Below, piece after piece: positions 42,306 through 51,122 of a stretch of DNA of 64,000 bases (its first letter is position 1; the number at the start of each line of letters is the position of its first letter). The notes under the pieces were generated by a model, which saw nothing but the letters and a program-made list of their open reading frames with translations, was not told the origin of the DNA and did no database searches. The stretch comes from JADJOY01 sp046331705 [NCBI: bacterium] (GTDB lineage: Bacteria > JADJOY01). The position numbers and the translations under genes are program-made. The stretch is taken from the NCBI GenBank assembly GCA_046331705.1, contig JAXLQJ010000005.1:1-64000 (forward strand), given 5' to 3'.

Positions 42306-44459
42306 TCAACCCGGGCGCGGCGCACGGCGGCGACGCAGTCGCGCGGTCAAGGTGAGCACGGCGGCCAGCGGCAACGCCAGCGACCACCACGAGGGTCGTC
42401 CCCTCGGACCGACCAAGGCGGCACACGAGTTGGGATCGCAGTGGTTGCCGATGCCATCGCCGTCGGTGTCTTCCTGGCCCGGATTGGCGATGTCCGGGCA
42501 ATTGTCGCAGACGTCTCCGACCGCATCGACGTCGCCGTCCAGCTGATCGGCGTTGGCGATCGTCGGGCAGTTGTCGCAAGCGTCGCCGTCCTTGTCGCCA
42601 TCGCCGTCGGCCTGATTCGCGTTCGAGACCGTCGGGCAGTTGTCGCAGACGTCGCCGTCGCCATCACCGTCGCCGTCGGCCTGGTTGCCGTTGGAGACGG
42701 ACGGGCAGTTGTCGCACGCGTCACCGTCGCCGTCGTGATCGCCATCGGCCTGATTGGAGTTCGCGGCGTTCTTGCAGTTGTCGCATTTGTCGCCGACGTG
42801 ATCGCCGTCGGCATCCGCCTGGTTCGAGTTCGAGACCGTCGGGCAGTTGTCACTGGCATCGGGGACGCCGTCGCCGTCGCCGTCGAGCTCGAGCAGCCGG
42901 GACGAGACCCAACGCTCGTAGACCGTGTCGGCGATGACGTCGTAGCCCGCGCAGTTCGGGTGGTTGTACTTGCCGTCGTTGTAGGCCAAGAGCGCCGTGG
43001 CCCAGCCGGGCTGGCTCGTGAAATCGCCCCACACGTTCGCGTACGGGATGCCGTACGCGGTGGCGATGCTCGGGTAATAGCCGTTGGGAGGGTTGAAGCC
43101 CTTCATCCAGTTGTACTGATCCGCCCGCGCGGTGTTCGAGACCGGCGCGTTGGCGTTGAGCAGCACCTTGGCGCCGCGCGCGACCGAGAAAGCCACCATC
43201 GAGGACAGGTCGTTCGACCAGGACGAGTACGACTTGTCGCTGAAGTAGTTGTTCTGCCCTTCCATGATCATCACGTAGGAGGGCAGCACCGAGTTGAACG
43301 CGGACGCGAAGCGGCTCGCACCCTCGGCCGAGTCCTCGCCCGGCACGGCGAGGTTGCGCATGTCGAACGCGCGCTGGTACGTGAGCTCGATCCAGGGCTC
43401 GATGCGCTTCGGATAGCCGGCGGGATGGGCCGGGTAATCCCAGGAATTGCACTCGTCGAAGTAGCCCCAGGTCACGCTGTCGCCGTACGCCATCATGCGG
43501 TTGGCCACGAGCGCCACGCTGGGTCCCTCGGCAAGCGGCACCAGGTCGGCCCCCGCGAGGGAGCGCGCCCAGACCGCGCCGCCGACCCCACCCGAGGCCC
43601 ACGCCAGCCGGCCGTCGAGCGTCTCCGCCGCGGCCGCCAGATCGTCCGCAGCGGGCACGGGCCGGGTCAGCCCGCGACCCGCGAGATCGAGCGCCGCGAG
43701 CGCGCCACCGTTGCGGATCAGCAGCGTCGCGCCGCTCGACGAGGTGGTTCCGCCGCCCAGCTCCGGATAGATGCCGTCGGCGAGATCCTGCGGCTCCGAC
43801 GCGTGCGCGCACTCACGATCCTCGCAGCGCACCAGCTCGATTCGGTAGCCGAGCTTCTCGGCGCGCATCCAGGCGAGCACGGGCAATCCGCGATCGAAGC
43901 CGAGCGATGGATACGTGCGCAGCTTGCCGTCCGCGTAGGCGAGCGCGCGCGGCACGACCGCGCCATCGCGCGCCAGCGGATCCAGTGTCGCCACCACCAC
44001 CTGCTCGACCGGTGCGCCGCCGCTCGACCAGGCCGCCAGCACCGCGCCATCGGCCGCCACCGCCACGTCCGCCGCGTAGCCCACCTCGCCCCCAGCGATG
44101 GCGGACGCGCGCAGCACGCGCCCGTCGGCGGTGACGACGGCGTGCCAGATCGCCGACACGCCGTGCGCCCGGCGGGTGAACACGACGTGCGCCGCGCCGC
44201 TCGGCGCCACCGCCACGCTCGGGTGCAGGTCGTCGGCGTTCGCAGGAGCGTCGAGACGCAGCTCCGTGCCCGCGGGGTTGCGCAGGGCGATCCGGGAGTG
44301 GCCAGCGACCTCGACCATGCGCGCGGTCCACCGCGCGTTGGCGGCCCATCCCGGCGTCGCGAGGATCGCGAGGGCACTCAGCGCCAGCCACGCAGCGCGT
44401 CGCCAACCCGGTGGAGGAACGCTCGGCGCGCCGCGCCGAGACGCGTGATCGATGGTCAT
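42306..44459 (-). CDS. Secreted SGNH-like protein with thrombospondin type-3 repeats and C-terminal anchor
   Basis: 717 residues. A signal peptide (to about 40, ATPGWAAN) is followed by a 280-residue region with strand repeats. From about 315 there is an SGNH/GDSL-like domain: block I AYGDSVTW with Ser328, block III GQNNYF, and a final His at about 500 (YNHPNC). The usual DxxH is spaced as D-x4-H, and no carbohydrate-binding module is seen. Six 23-residue Ca-binding type-3 repeats follow. The end has Cys, a hydrophobic helix and RRRR (about 676-717), a layout like MYXO-CTERM anchors. It is probably displayed on or released from the outer membrane. recR follows 3 bases on. Confidence 0.78.
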   Translation of the reverse strand: MTIDHASRRGAPSVPPPGWRRAAWLALSALAILATPGWAANARWTARMVEVAGHSRIALRNPAGTELRLDAPANADDLHPSVAVAPSGAAHVVFTRRAHGVSAIWHAVVTADGRVLRASAIAGGEVGYAADVAVAADGAVLAAWSSGGAPVEQVVVATLDPLARDGAVVPRALAYADGKLRTYPSLGFDRGLPVLAWMRAEKLGYRIELVRCEDRECAHASEPQDLADGIYPELGGGTTSSSGATLLIRNGGALAALDLAGRGLTRPVPAADDLAAAAETLDGRLAWASGGVGGAVWARSLAGADLVPLAEGPSVALVANRMMAYGDSVTWGYFDECNSWDYPAHPAGYPKRIEPWIELTYQRAFDMRNLAVPGEDSAEGASRFASAFNSVLPSYVMIMEGQNNYFSDKSYSSWSNDLSSMVAFSVARGAKVLLNANAPVSNTARADQYNWMKGFNPPNGYYPSIATAYGIPYANVWGDFTSQPGWATALLAYNDGKYNHPNCAGYDVIADTVYERWVSSRLLELDGDGDGVPDASDNCPTVSNSNQADADGDHVGDKCDNCKNAANSNQADGDHDGDGDACDNCPSVSNGNQADGDGDGDGDVCDNCPTVSNANQADGDGDKDGDACDNCPTIANADQLDGDVDAVGDVCDNCPDIANPGQEDTDGDGIGNHCDPNSCAALVGPRGRPSWWSLALPLAAVLTLTARLRRRRAPRPG
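42438..42851 (-). repeat. Six tandem 69-bp repeats encoding type-3 repeats
   Basis: Six in-frame copies of a 69-base unit (23 residues, DNC...C) lie in the SGNH-like gene. Each begins DNC and carries the DxDxDGxGD calcium-binding pattern; the first three and the fourth are most alike. The region is very regular at DNA level and might change copy number by slippage. Confidence 0.85.
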
Positions 44460-44533
44460 GGTGCGACCCGACTCCCTTTCGAGCTGTGGATGGCGTGGGG
44501 GGACGACCGGAAGGGGAGCGAAGCTAATCGGGG

Positions 44534-45439
44534 CTAGGCGCCGACGTCGAGGTCGAGATCGGGGACGACCCCCAGGAAGCGCCGGCGCGCCGCGCGGTCC
44601 AGGCTCTCGACGGCGAGCGCCTCGTCGGCAGCGCGCAGGTAGTCGAGGGTGAGCTCGGTCGCCTGGTCCACGAGCGACGCGATGCCGGTGTCCGTGTAGT
44701 AGCGCCGCCGAAGCGCATCGGCGTCGCGGAGCGCCGCGATCCCCTCACGCCAGCCTTGCCCGCTCGAGAGCAGCCGTCCGTACCAGGTCGTCCAGCGCAG
44801 CCACGCGTTCAAGCGAGACCGCCCAGGGGTGCGCGCGTGCACCTCGACGATCGCGTTCTCGATCACGCTCGCGAGCTCGTCGGGCAGGCGCGCCGCCCAC
44901 GGCGAGGCGCCGGGGAACGTCGCCGTGATCTCCCGCGGGTACGCGCTGCCCATGATGTCGCGGCCGAGGGTCTCCTCGTGGAAGAAGAGACTCTGGTACT
45001 TCTCGGCCTCGGTGTGGTGCGATTCGAACCAGCCCCCGCCGACGGCGAGCGCCTCGCGGACGTGTCGCTGCACCACCGGATGGATGAGACGGTCCATCGC
45101 GTGGTGCGAGAGGTAGCCGCCGAGGAACGCGATCGCCGGCGCGCCGTCCTCGCGAGAATCGAGGTGACGACGACGGATGGCCGCGATCGACGCGAGCGCC
45201 AGCCGCCCCACCCCGCGGGTGTGGAACACGTGGCCCCAGGGATCGCCGAGCGACACCCTGCCCACGAGATGCCGCGCCACCTGCAGCGGAAAGCTCGTGA
45301 AATACGGCAAGTCCACGAAAACGGCGCCCAACCGCCGCGCACCGGCCGCGCTCGCGAACGCCCGCGCGAAGCGCTCCGGCAGCTCGCGCCGCCGCGCGAG
45401 CAAGTCGGACGCGGTGGCGTGCAGCAGGAACGCAGGCAT
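44534..45439 (-). CDS. Zinc-dependent phospholipase C-like protein
   Basis: 301 residues without a clear signal peptide. It begins MPAFLLHATA, and the motifs GDPWGHVFHT, FLGGYLSHHAMDRLIHP and ESHHTEAEKYQS match the His/Asp zinc ligands of the bacterial zinc phospholipase C family (Pfam Zn_dep_PLPC), which also includes non-phospholipase members of unknown activity. The gene is divergent from the TolC-family gene across a 195-base gap. Cytoplasmic or unconventional export; activity on phospholipids unproven. Confidence 0.72.
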   Translation of the reverse strand: MPAFLLHATASDLLARRRELPERFARAFASAAGARRLGAVFVDLPYFTSFPLQVARHLVGRVSLGDPWGHVFHTRGVGRLALASIAAIRRRHLDSREDGAPAIAFLGGYLSHHAMDRLIHPVVQRHVREALAVGGGWFESHHTEAEKYQSLFFHEETLGRDIMGSAYPREITATFPGASPWAARLPDELASVIENAIVEVHARTPGRSRLNAWLRWTTWYGRLLSSGQGWREGIAALRDADALRRRYYTDTGIASLVDQATELTLDYLRAADEALAVESLDRAARRRFLGVVPDLDLDVGA

Positions 45440-45634
45440 GATCGCGCAGCGTAGCAGGCGGCCGAGGATCGGACGGGGCGCTCGATCAGACCCCGAGGGG
45501 CGCCGAGCCCGGAGCCCCTGACGGCGCGAGCCACGATGCGCGACGGGCTCCTAGACCGTCGCTCCCGCCCGCGCCACACTCGCGGCCGGTCCTTCGCGCC
45601 GTACCCTCACCGAGCTCGTTCCCGAGGTCGCACC

Positions 45635-47362
45635 GTGACTCCTCACCGGATTCTCGCGAGCGCGTGCTCGGCGCTTCTCGCCTGCGCGACCCTCGCGCTG
45701 GCGCAGTCCGCGCCGATCGACCCGCTGGTTCCACCAGGCCTGCTCGCAGGCACGAATCTGGCCGTCGACGAGATGGCGAGGGCGACCCTCACCGAGGTCG
45801 AGGGGAGCCCGCTGGTGCTGCGCGAGGCGATCGCCACGGCCCTCGCGCGAAGTCCCGAGATCCGCGAGCAGCTGCTCGGCCCCGTGGTGAGCGACGCCGA
45901 GCTGGCGGCGCGACGCGGCGTCTACGCGCTCACGTTCTTCGCCGACGCCTCGGCGGCGCAGAGCGTGACCCCGCAAGCATCGGCGCTCGCCGGCGCCGAC
46001 GACATCGATCTGCGCTCCCAGCGCTTCGGCGCCGGCCTCGAGCAGCCGATCCCGGTGAGCGGCGGCAGCGTGCGGCTCAGCCTCGAGAACGAGATCGACA
46101 AGACCAACTCGAGCTTCACCTCGCTCTCGCCGTCGTACGTGCCGACGCTGGCGCTGCGGCTCGATCAGCCATTGCTTCGCGACCTGCTCATCGACCGCAG
46201 CCGCGCCCAGATCCGCCTCGCCGAGATCGAGCGCAACCAGGCGTCGCTCGCGCTGGTTCAGACGGTGCGCGACGTGGCGCGCGCGGTGGAGCGCGACTAC
46301 TGGGAGCTCCACTTCGCGATGCAGCAGGTGCGCATCAACCGGCTGGCGCTCGATCTGGGCAAGACGTTGCTCGCGAACGATCGGCGGCGCTTCGAGGTCG
46401 GCGTGCTGCCGCGACCGGACCTCCTCGACGACGAGGCGTCGGTGGCGCGGCTCGAGGACGAGCTGGTGCGCACCCGCTCGGTGCTGCGCGCCGCCAGCGA
46501 TCGGCTGCGGCGCGATCTCGGGCTGCCCCTCGCCGGGCCGCAGCTGCTCGCGGCCGATCGCCCGGCTGCACGCGGCCTGGACGGAGGCGCCGTCGACGGG
46601 CTGGTGGCGCAGGCGCTCGCGAATCGCGAGGAGCTCGCGCGCGGCGCCAACGAGATCGAGCAGCGCGGCGTCGACGTCGACGCCGCCGAGAACGACCGGC
46701 TCCCCAACCTCGATCTCGTCGCCGGCGCCGGGCTCAACGGGCTGGCGGGCAGCGGCCGAGCGACCAGCTTCGGCGGCGAGGATCTGGTCTCGCCTTTCAC
46801 CGGCAGCTTTCTCGACAGTTACGACAAGCTCGGATCCGGCGACTACTACGACTGGACGGTGGGCCTCGAGCTGCGCGTGCCGCTCACCAGCGACAGCGCG
46901 GATCACGAGGCGCAGGTGGCGCGGCTCCGGCGCCGCACCGCGGAGCGCAGCCTGGAGCGGATCCGGCAGGACGTGGAGCTGGAGGTGCGGCGCGCCGTGG
47001 ACGACGTCACGACGATGGCCGCGCGCATCGAGACCAGCTCGATCGCCCTCGATCGCGCGCGCGACAACCTCGAATCCGAGGCCAAACGCTACTCGCTCGG
47101 CGCCAGCCGCACCGACGACGTGATCCGCAAGATCGACGCCTACGCGCGCGCCCTGGGCACGTTGAACCGCGCCCGCGCCGACCACCAGATCGCCATCGCG
47201 GCGCTCGACCGGGCCACCGCCACGAACCTCGAGAAGCTCGACGTCGAGATGCCCGCGGCGGACGACGCCAACCGCCCCACTCCCGAGCAAGTGACGTCGG
47301 GCGCGGCGGAGCCGCGGGGGCCGCGCATCTCGCCCGCGCTGCAAGGGGCGACGACGCCGTGA
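45635..47362 (+). CDS. TolC-family outer-membrane channel protein
   Basis: 575 residues from the GTG at 45635; upstream in-frame sequence is Arg-rich. A signal peptide (ends LALAQSA) precedes a standard outer-membrane efflux layout. Two homologous halves each have long helical regions (LALVQTVRDVARAVERDYWELHFAMQQVRINRLALDL; SLERIRQDVELEVRRAVDDV) and beta strands (VRLSLENEID; WTVGLELRVPL). No RND pump or membrane-fusion protein gene is next to it. Instead a fatty-acid hydroxylase-like gene follows with GTGA overlap, then a ChbG-like deacetylase. A role in exporting a lipid or polymer is suggested by this company. Confidence 0.85.
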   Translation: MTPHRILASACSALLACATLALAQSAPIDPLVPPGLLAGTNLAVDEMARATLTEVEGSPLVLREAIATALARSPEIREQLLGPVVSDAELAARRGVYALTFFADASAAQSVTPQASALAGADDIDLRSQRFGAGLEQPIPVSGGSVRLSLENEIDKTNSSFTSLSPSYVPTLALRLDQPLLRDLLIDRSRAQIRLAEIERNQASLALVQTVRDVARAVERDYWELHFAMQQVRINRLALDLGKTLLANDRRRFEVGVLPRPDLLDDEASVARLEDELVRTRSVLRAASDRLRRDLGLPLAGPQLLAADRPAARGLDGGAVDGLVAQALANREELARGANEIEQRGVDVDAAENDRLPNLDLVAGAGLNGLAGSGRATSFGGEDLVSPFTGSFLDSYDKLGSGDYYDWTVGLELRVPLTSDSADHEAQVARLRRRTAERSLERIRQDVELEVRRAVDDVTTMAARIETSSIALDRARDNLESEAKRYSLGASRTDDVIRKIDAYARALGTLNRARADHQIAIAALDRATATNLEKLDVEMPAADDANRPTPEQVTSGAAEPRGPRISPALQGATTP

Positions 47363-48084
47363 CGGACACGGCGAACGCCGCCGACGCGCTCGCCGATCGC
47401 GCCGAGCGCCGAGCACGGATCGCCGCCGCCAACATCCCGCGGCGGTACTCGGGCGCGCTGCACGTCGGGTACTTCAACGCGCTGGCGCTCGCGGTGATCG
47501 GGGCGGCGCTCGCCGGGCTCGATCGGCCCACGGCCTTCGAGATCGCGCTCGCGCCGCTCTTCCTGGTGTTCGCCAACGCCTTCGAGTGGTGGATCCACCG
47601 CGGTCCGATGCACCACCCGTGGCCTCATCTGCGCGAGCTCTACGACCGGCACACGCTCTCGCACCACGCGTACTTCACCGATCGCGACATGGAGATCGCG
47701 AGCGCGCGCGAGCTCAAGATGGTGCTCTTCCCGCCGTTCGCGCTGCCGTTCTTCATCGCGCTCACCTCGCCGCTGCCGCTCGCCGCCGGGATCCTGATCT
47801 CGGCCAACGCGGCGCGGATCTTCTTCGCGAGCGCGATCACGTACTACCTGATCTACGAATGGCTGCACCTGATCCACCATCTCCCGCGCTCGAGCTGGAT
47901 CGGCCGCCGGCGCTGGATCTCGGCGCTGCGCGCGCACCACACGCGCCATCACGACCCGCGCCGCATGACGCTCGGCAACTTCAACGTCTCGTTTCCGCTC
48001 TGGGACCGGGTGCGCGGCACGCTGCTCTCCGACGCGCTCGAGGCGGCGGGCGCGCCGGGCCCGAACGCGTCGGCCGCCGCATGA
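47359..48084 (+). CDS. Fatty acid hydroxylase/sterol desaturase superfamily membrane protein
   Basis: 241 residues from a GTG overlapping the TolC-type gene stop (GTGA). Histidine boxes: H80-x4-HH85-86 (HRGPMHH), H98...HH102-103 (HTLSHHAYF), H170-x2-HH173-174 (HLIHHLP) and HH193-194...HH197-198 (HHTRHHDP). These bind the diiron centre. Three or four hydrophobic helices surround them. It probably uses oxygen to hydroxylate or desaturate a lipid or sterol-like substrate in the inner membrane. Cotranscribed with the TolC-type and ChbG-like genes. Confidence 0.82.
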   Translation: MTDTANAADALADRAERRARIAAANIPRRYSGALHVGYFNALALAVIGAALAGLDRPTAFEIALAPLFLVFANAFEWWIHRGPMHHPWPHLRELYDRHTLSHHAYFTDRDMEIASARELKMVLFPPFALPFFIALTSPLPLAAGILISANAARIFFASAITYYLIYEWLHLIHHLPRSSWIGRRRWISALRAHHTRHHDPRRMTLGNFNVSFPLWDRVRGTLLSDALEAAGAPGPNASAAA

Positions 48085-48118
48085 CGCCGCGCCCACGGCG
48101 CCGCGCGTGCTCGCGCCG

Positions 48119-48955
48119 ATGACCACGCGGCCGGTGCGCATCCGCATCACCGCCGACGATCTGGGCTGGTCGGATGCGGTGAATCGCGGCATCGGCACCG
48201 CCGTCGCCGCGGGGACGGTCTCGGCGATCAGCGTGCTCGCGACGGGTCCGAGCTTCGAGCGGGCGCTCGAGGTGCTCTGCGAAGCGCGTTCGATCTCGGT
48301 GGGCCTGCACCTCGATCTCACGGACTTCCGGTGCGCCGCCGATCCCGCGTCCATCGCGACGCTCGCCGATCCCGACGGACGATTTCGCCGTCGCTCGCGG
48401 CGGCTGGTGACGGCGCTGCTCCTCGGCGCGGTGCGACGCGAGCACGTCGATCGCGAGATCCGCGCCCAGCTGGAACGGCTGCGCGCGGCGGGGATCGCGC
48501 CGCGCCATCTCGACGGCCATCGCCACGCGCACGTCTTCCCGGGCCTCGCGCGTTGCGTGGCGCGTGTAGCGCGCCAGCACGCGCTCGCGTTCGTGCGCGA
48601 GGTGCCGCTCGCGAGCCCGCGCGGTGTGAGCGCCGGGACGCGCGCGGAGCGGACGGCGCTGGCTGTGCTCTCGGCCATCGTCGCCCGGCGCGTGAGGCTC
48701 CCGCCGACGGCGCGGGCGACGGCGCTCGCGGGGCTCGCCGAGGGTCTCCCTCTCGAGCCGGACTGGGTGGCGCACGCGGTGGCGCGCGCGGCCCCGGGGC
48801 TCACGGAGATCGTCACCCATCCCGGCGATGCCGATGCGGGAGCGATCGCGCGGGGCGGCTCTCACGACCGCAACCGCGATCTCGCGGCCTTGCTGTCGCC
48901 GGCCCTCGGCGCGGCGCTGGCCGCCCCCGGGATCGAGCTGGTGCGCGCGGACTGA
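48119..48955 (+). CDS. ChbG/HpnK-family deacetylase
   Basis: 278 residues from ATG 48119 (GTG at 48107 is 4 codons earlier). YdjC-fold signatures: RITADDLG with Asp13/Asp14 as metal/catalytic residues, GLHLDLTD with a metal His, and HLDGHRHAHVFP. Family members remove acetyl groups from chitobiose (ChbG) or hopanoid-linked N-acetylglucosamine (HpnK). Given the adjacent fatty-acid hydroxylase-like and TolC-type genes, a lipid-linked sugar is possible here. No hopanoid genes lie nearby. There is a 35-base gap after the hydroxylase-like gene. Confidence 0.78.
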   Translation: MTTRPVRIRITADDLGWSDAVNRGIGTAVAAGTVSAISVLATGPSFERALEVLCEARSISVGLHLDLTDFRCAADPASIATLADPDGRFRRRSRRLVTALLLGAVRREHVDREIRAQLERLRAAGIAPRHLDGHRHAHVFPGLARCVARVARQHALAFVREVPLASPRGVSAGTRAERTALAVLSAIVARRVRLPPTARATALAGLAEGLPLEPDWVAHAVARAAPGLTEIVTHPGDADAGAIARGGSHDRNRDLAALLSPALGAALAAPGIELVRAD

Positions 48956-49051
48956 CCGGACGCCCGCGCGCTCGCGCGGCGATCCAGCGGCTTGTGCGCG
49001 GTGCCGCACGCCCGAGTATCCTCGCGACCGCGACACCCGAGGCTTCACGCG

Positions 49052-50665
49052 ATGAGCATCCCGCAAGGACACGATCCGGTCGGCGCGGCGGCGGCGTTCG
49101 TCCTCGACCACGAGCGGCGCTTTCGTCCGCTCTCGATCGCAGCCGCCGAGGCGGCGTGGAACCTCGCCACCACCGGCCTCGCCGAGCACGCGGACGAGAA
49201 GACCGCGCTCGAGATCGAGATCCGGCGGCTCTTCGCCGATCTCGGCGCCTACACGCGCGCCAATTCCTTCGATCGCATCCTGCGCGAGCGCGCCGACGTC
49301 GATCCGCTGCTCCACCGCCAGGTCCATCTCCTGCGACTCGCGTATCTCGAGGGCCAGATCGACGAGACCACGCTCGGCGAGCGGGTGCGCCTCGAGACCG
49401 AGATCGAGAACGAGTTCAACACGCACCGCGGCCTGCTCGACGGCGAGCCGCGCGACGACAACGAGATCCGCCGGATCCTGCTCGACGAGAACGACTCCGC
49501 GTTGCGCCGCGACGCGTGGATCGCCTCGAAGGCCATCGGCGCGCGCGTCGCCGATCGGCTGCGCGAGCTGGTGCGCATCCGCAACGCCTCCGCGCGGCGC
49601 CTCGGCTTTCGCAACTACCGCTCGCTGGCGCTCGCCGTGTGCGAGATCGACGAGGCCTGGCTCGACCGCTTCCTCGACGAGATGGACGAGCTCACGCGCG
49701 AGCCGTTCCGCGCGTTCAAGACGCGCTTCGACGCCGAGCTGGCGCGACGCTTCGGCGTGCCGGTCTCGGGGCTGCTGCCCTGGCACTACACCGATCCGTT
49801 CTTCCAGGAGCCGCCCGAGGACCCCGCCACGCGCCTCGATCCGAGCTTTCGCCAGGTCGATCTGGTTGCCGCGGCGCTCGCGACCTTTCGCGCGATCGGC
49901 CTCCCCGTCGACGAGACGCTGCGCCGCAGCGACCTTCTCCCGCGTCCCGGCAAATGCCAGCACGCGTTCTGCATCGCGATCGACCGCGAGCGCGACGTGC
50001 GGGTGCTCGCCAACGTGGAGCCGGTCGCGTACTGGGCCGGCACCATGCTCCACGAGTTCGGGCACGCCGCGTACGACCTCTACGTCGATCCCGCCCTGCC
50101 GTTCCTGCTGCGCTGCCCGGCGCACCCGCTCACCACCGAGGCGGTGGCGATGCTCATGGGCCGGCTGGTCTTCGAGCCCGAATGGCTCGAGAACGACGCC
50201 GGCTTCGATCCCGCGCGGCTCGGCGAGCTCGACCGCGCGCTGATCGACACGCGGCAAGTCGCGCGGCTGGTGCTCGCGCGCTGGTGTCTGACGGTCATCC
50301 GATTCGAGAGCGCGCTCTACGCCGACCCCGACGACGACCTCGATGCGCGCTGGTGGGACCTGGTCGAGCGCCACCAGGAGATTCGCCGACCACCCGGACG
50401 CGCGGCACCGGACTGGGCGGCGAAGATCCATCTCTCGACGAGTCCCGTCTACTACCAGAACTACCTGCTGGGCGAGACCCTCGCGGCGCAGCTCGGCCAG
50501 ACCATTCGCGAGCGCACCGGGCGCGGGGTCGTCGGCAACGCCGGCGCCGGGCATTTCCTGCTCCACCAGGTGATCCGCCCAGGCGCGAGCGTGCGCTGGG
50601 ACGAGCTGGTGCGGCGCGCGACCGGACGCGCGCTCGATCCGCGCGTCTACCTGCTGGACGTGTGA
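49052..50665 (+). CDS. M3-like (oligopeptidase/M2 clan) zinc metallopeptidase
   Basis: 537 residues from ATG 49052. The zinc motif is HEFGH at 334-338 (TMLHEFGHAAYD), followed by EAVAMLMGRLVFEPEWLEN, where the first Glu of the EAVAM segment is the probable third ligand. The long helical N-terminus and the ending QNYLLGETLAAQLGQTI fit gluzincin peptidases of the M3/M2/M32 clan. There is no signal peptide, so it should degrade peptides in the cytoplasm. It follows the ChbG-like gene after 96 bases. Confidence 0.8.
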   Translation: MSIPQGHDPVGAAAAFVLDHERRFRPLSIAAAEAAWNLATTGLAEHADEKTALEIEIRRLFADLGAYTRANSFDRILRERADVDPLLHRQVHLLRLAYLEGQIDETTLGERVRLETEIENEFNTHRGLLDGEPRDDNEIRRILLDENDSALRRDAWIASKAIGARVADRLRELVRIRNASARRLGFRNYRSLALAVCEIDEAWLDRFLDEMDELTREPFRAFKTRFDAELARRFGVPVSGLLPWHYTDPFFQEPPEDPATRLDPSFRQVDLVAAALATFRAIGLPVDETLRRSDLLPRPGKCQHAFCIAIDRERDVRVLANVEPVAYWAGTMLHEFGHAAYDLYVDPALPFLLRCPAHPLTTEAVAMLMGRLVFEPEWLENDAGFDPARLGELDRALIDTRQVARLVLARWCLTVIRFESALYADPDDDLDARWWDLVERHQEIRRPPGRAAPDWAAKIHLSTSPVYYQNYLLGETLAAQLGQTIRERTGRGVVGNAGAGHFLLHQVIRPGASVRWDELVRRATGRALDPRVYLLDV

Positions 50666-50717
50666 CGGACGCGCCGAGCGGGGCACGGGCGGCCGCGCGG
50701 GCCGAGCCGGCGAGGGA

Positions 50718-51101
50718 TCAGCCGATCGGCCAGCAATCCGAGGCGAGCGGCACCGCCTCGCGCGCCAGCCGCGGCGCCAGCAGGTACGCGAGCACCCGCT
50801 CGCCGTCGTCGAGCTCGATCCAGTCGCGCAGGTACGAATCGGGGACTTCCTCGAAGGCATCGAGCCCGGCCAGCGACGCCACGTCGACCTCGAAGACCTC
50901 GCCGCACACCCGCGACGCACCCTCCGCCACGAGCCCCGGGTACTCGCCGGCGAGCACCAGCGCGTAGCGCGGCGCCGTGCGCGCGACCCGCACGAAGCGC
51001 GCCCCCGCCAGCTCGGCGTGATGGCGCTCGCCGCGCTTCAGGCTTCCGTAGACGAAGAGCCGTTGCACACGAGCCTCGTTTTGAAGCGTACACGCCGCCA
51101 C
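50718..51101 (-). CDS. Gamma-glutamylcyclotransferase-like (AIG2 family) protein
   Basis: 127 residues. The phosphate-like loop VYGSLKRG (17-24) and the probable catalytic Glu in LDAFEEVPDSYLR define the GGCT-like fold. Members cleave gamma-glutamyl amines or peptides to 5-oxoproline. A GTG at 51068 would start at VQRLFVYGS and lose 11 residues; both are possible. It is convergent with the M3-like gene and divergent from the next gene, 21 bases away. Confidence 0.82.
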   Translation of the reverse strand: MAACTLQNEARVQRLFVYGSLKRGERHHAELAGARFVRVARTAPRYALVLAGEYPGLVAEGASRVCGEVFEVDVASLAGLDAFEEVPDSYLRDWIELDDGERVLAYLLAPRLAREAVPLASDCWPIG

Positions 51102-51122
51102 GAGCGAGGTAGGATTCGGGTC

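Noticed and set aside
48964-48979. CCGCGCG/CGCGCGG hairpin after the ChbG-like gene
   Set aside because: Only a 2-base loop, and simple CG repeats arise often by chance here.
47981-50920. Long minus-strand frame opposite the ChbG-like and M3-like genes
   Set aside because: The conserved HEFGH and TADDLG motifs are on the plus strand; this frame is Arg/Glu-rich.
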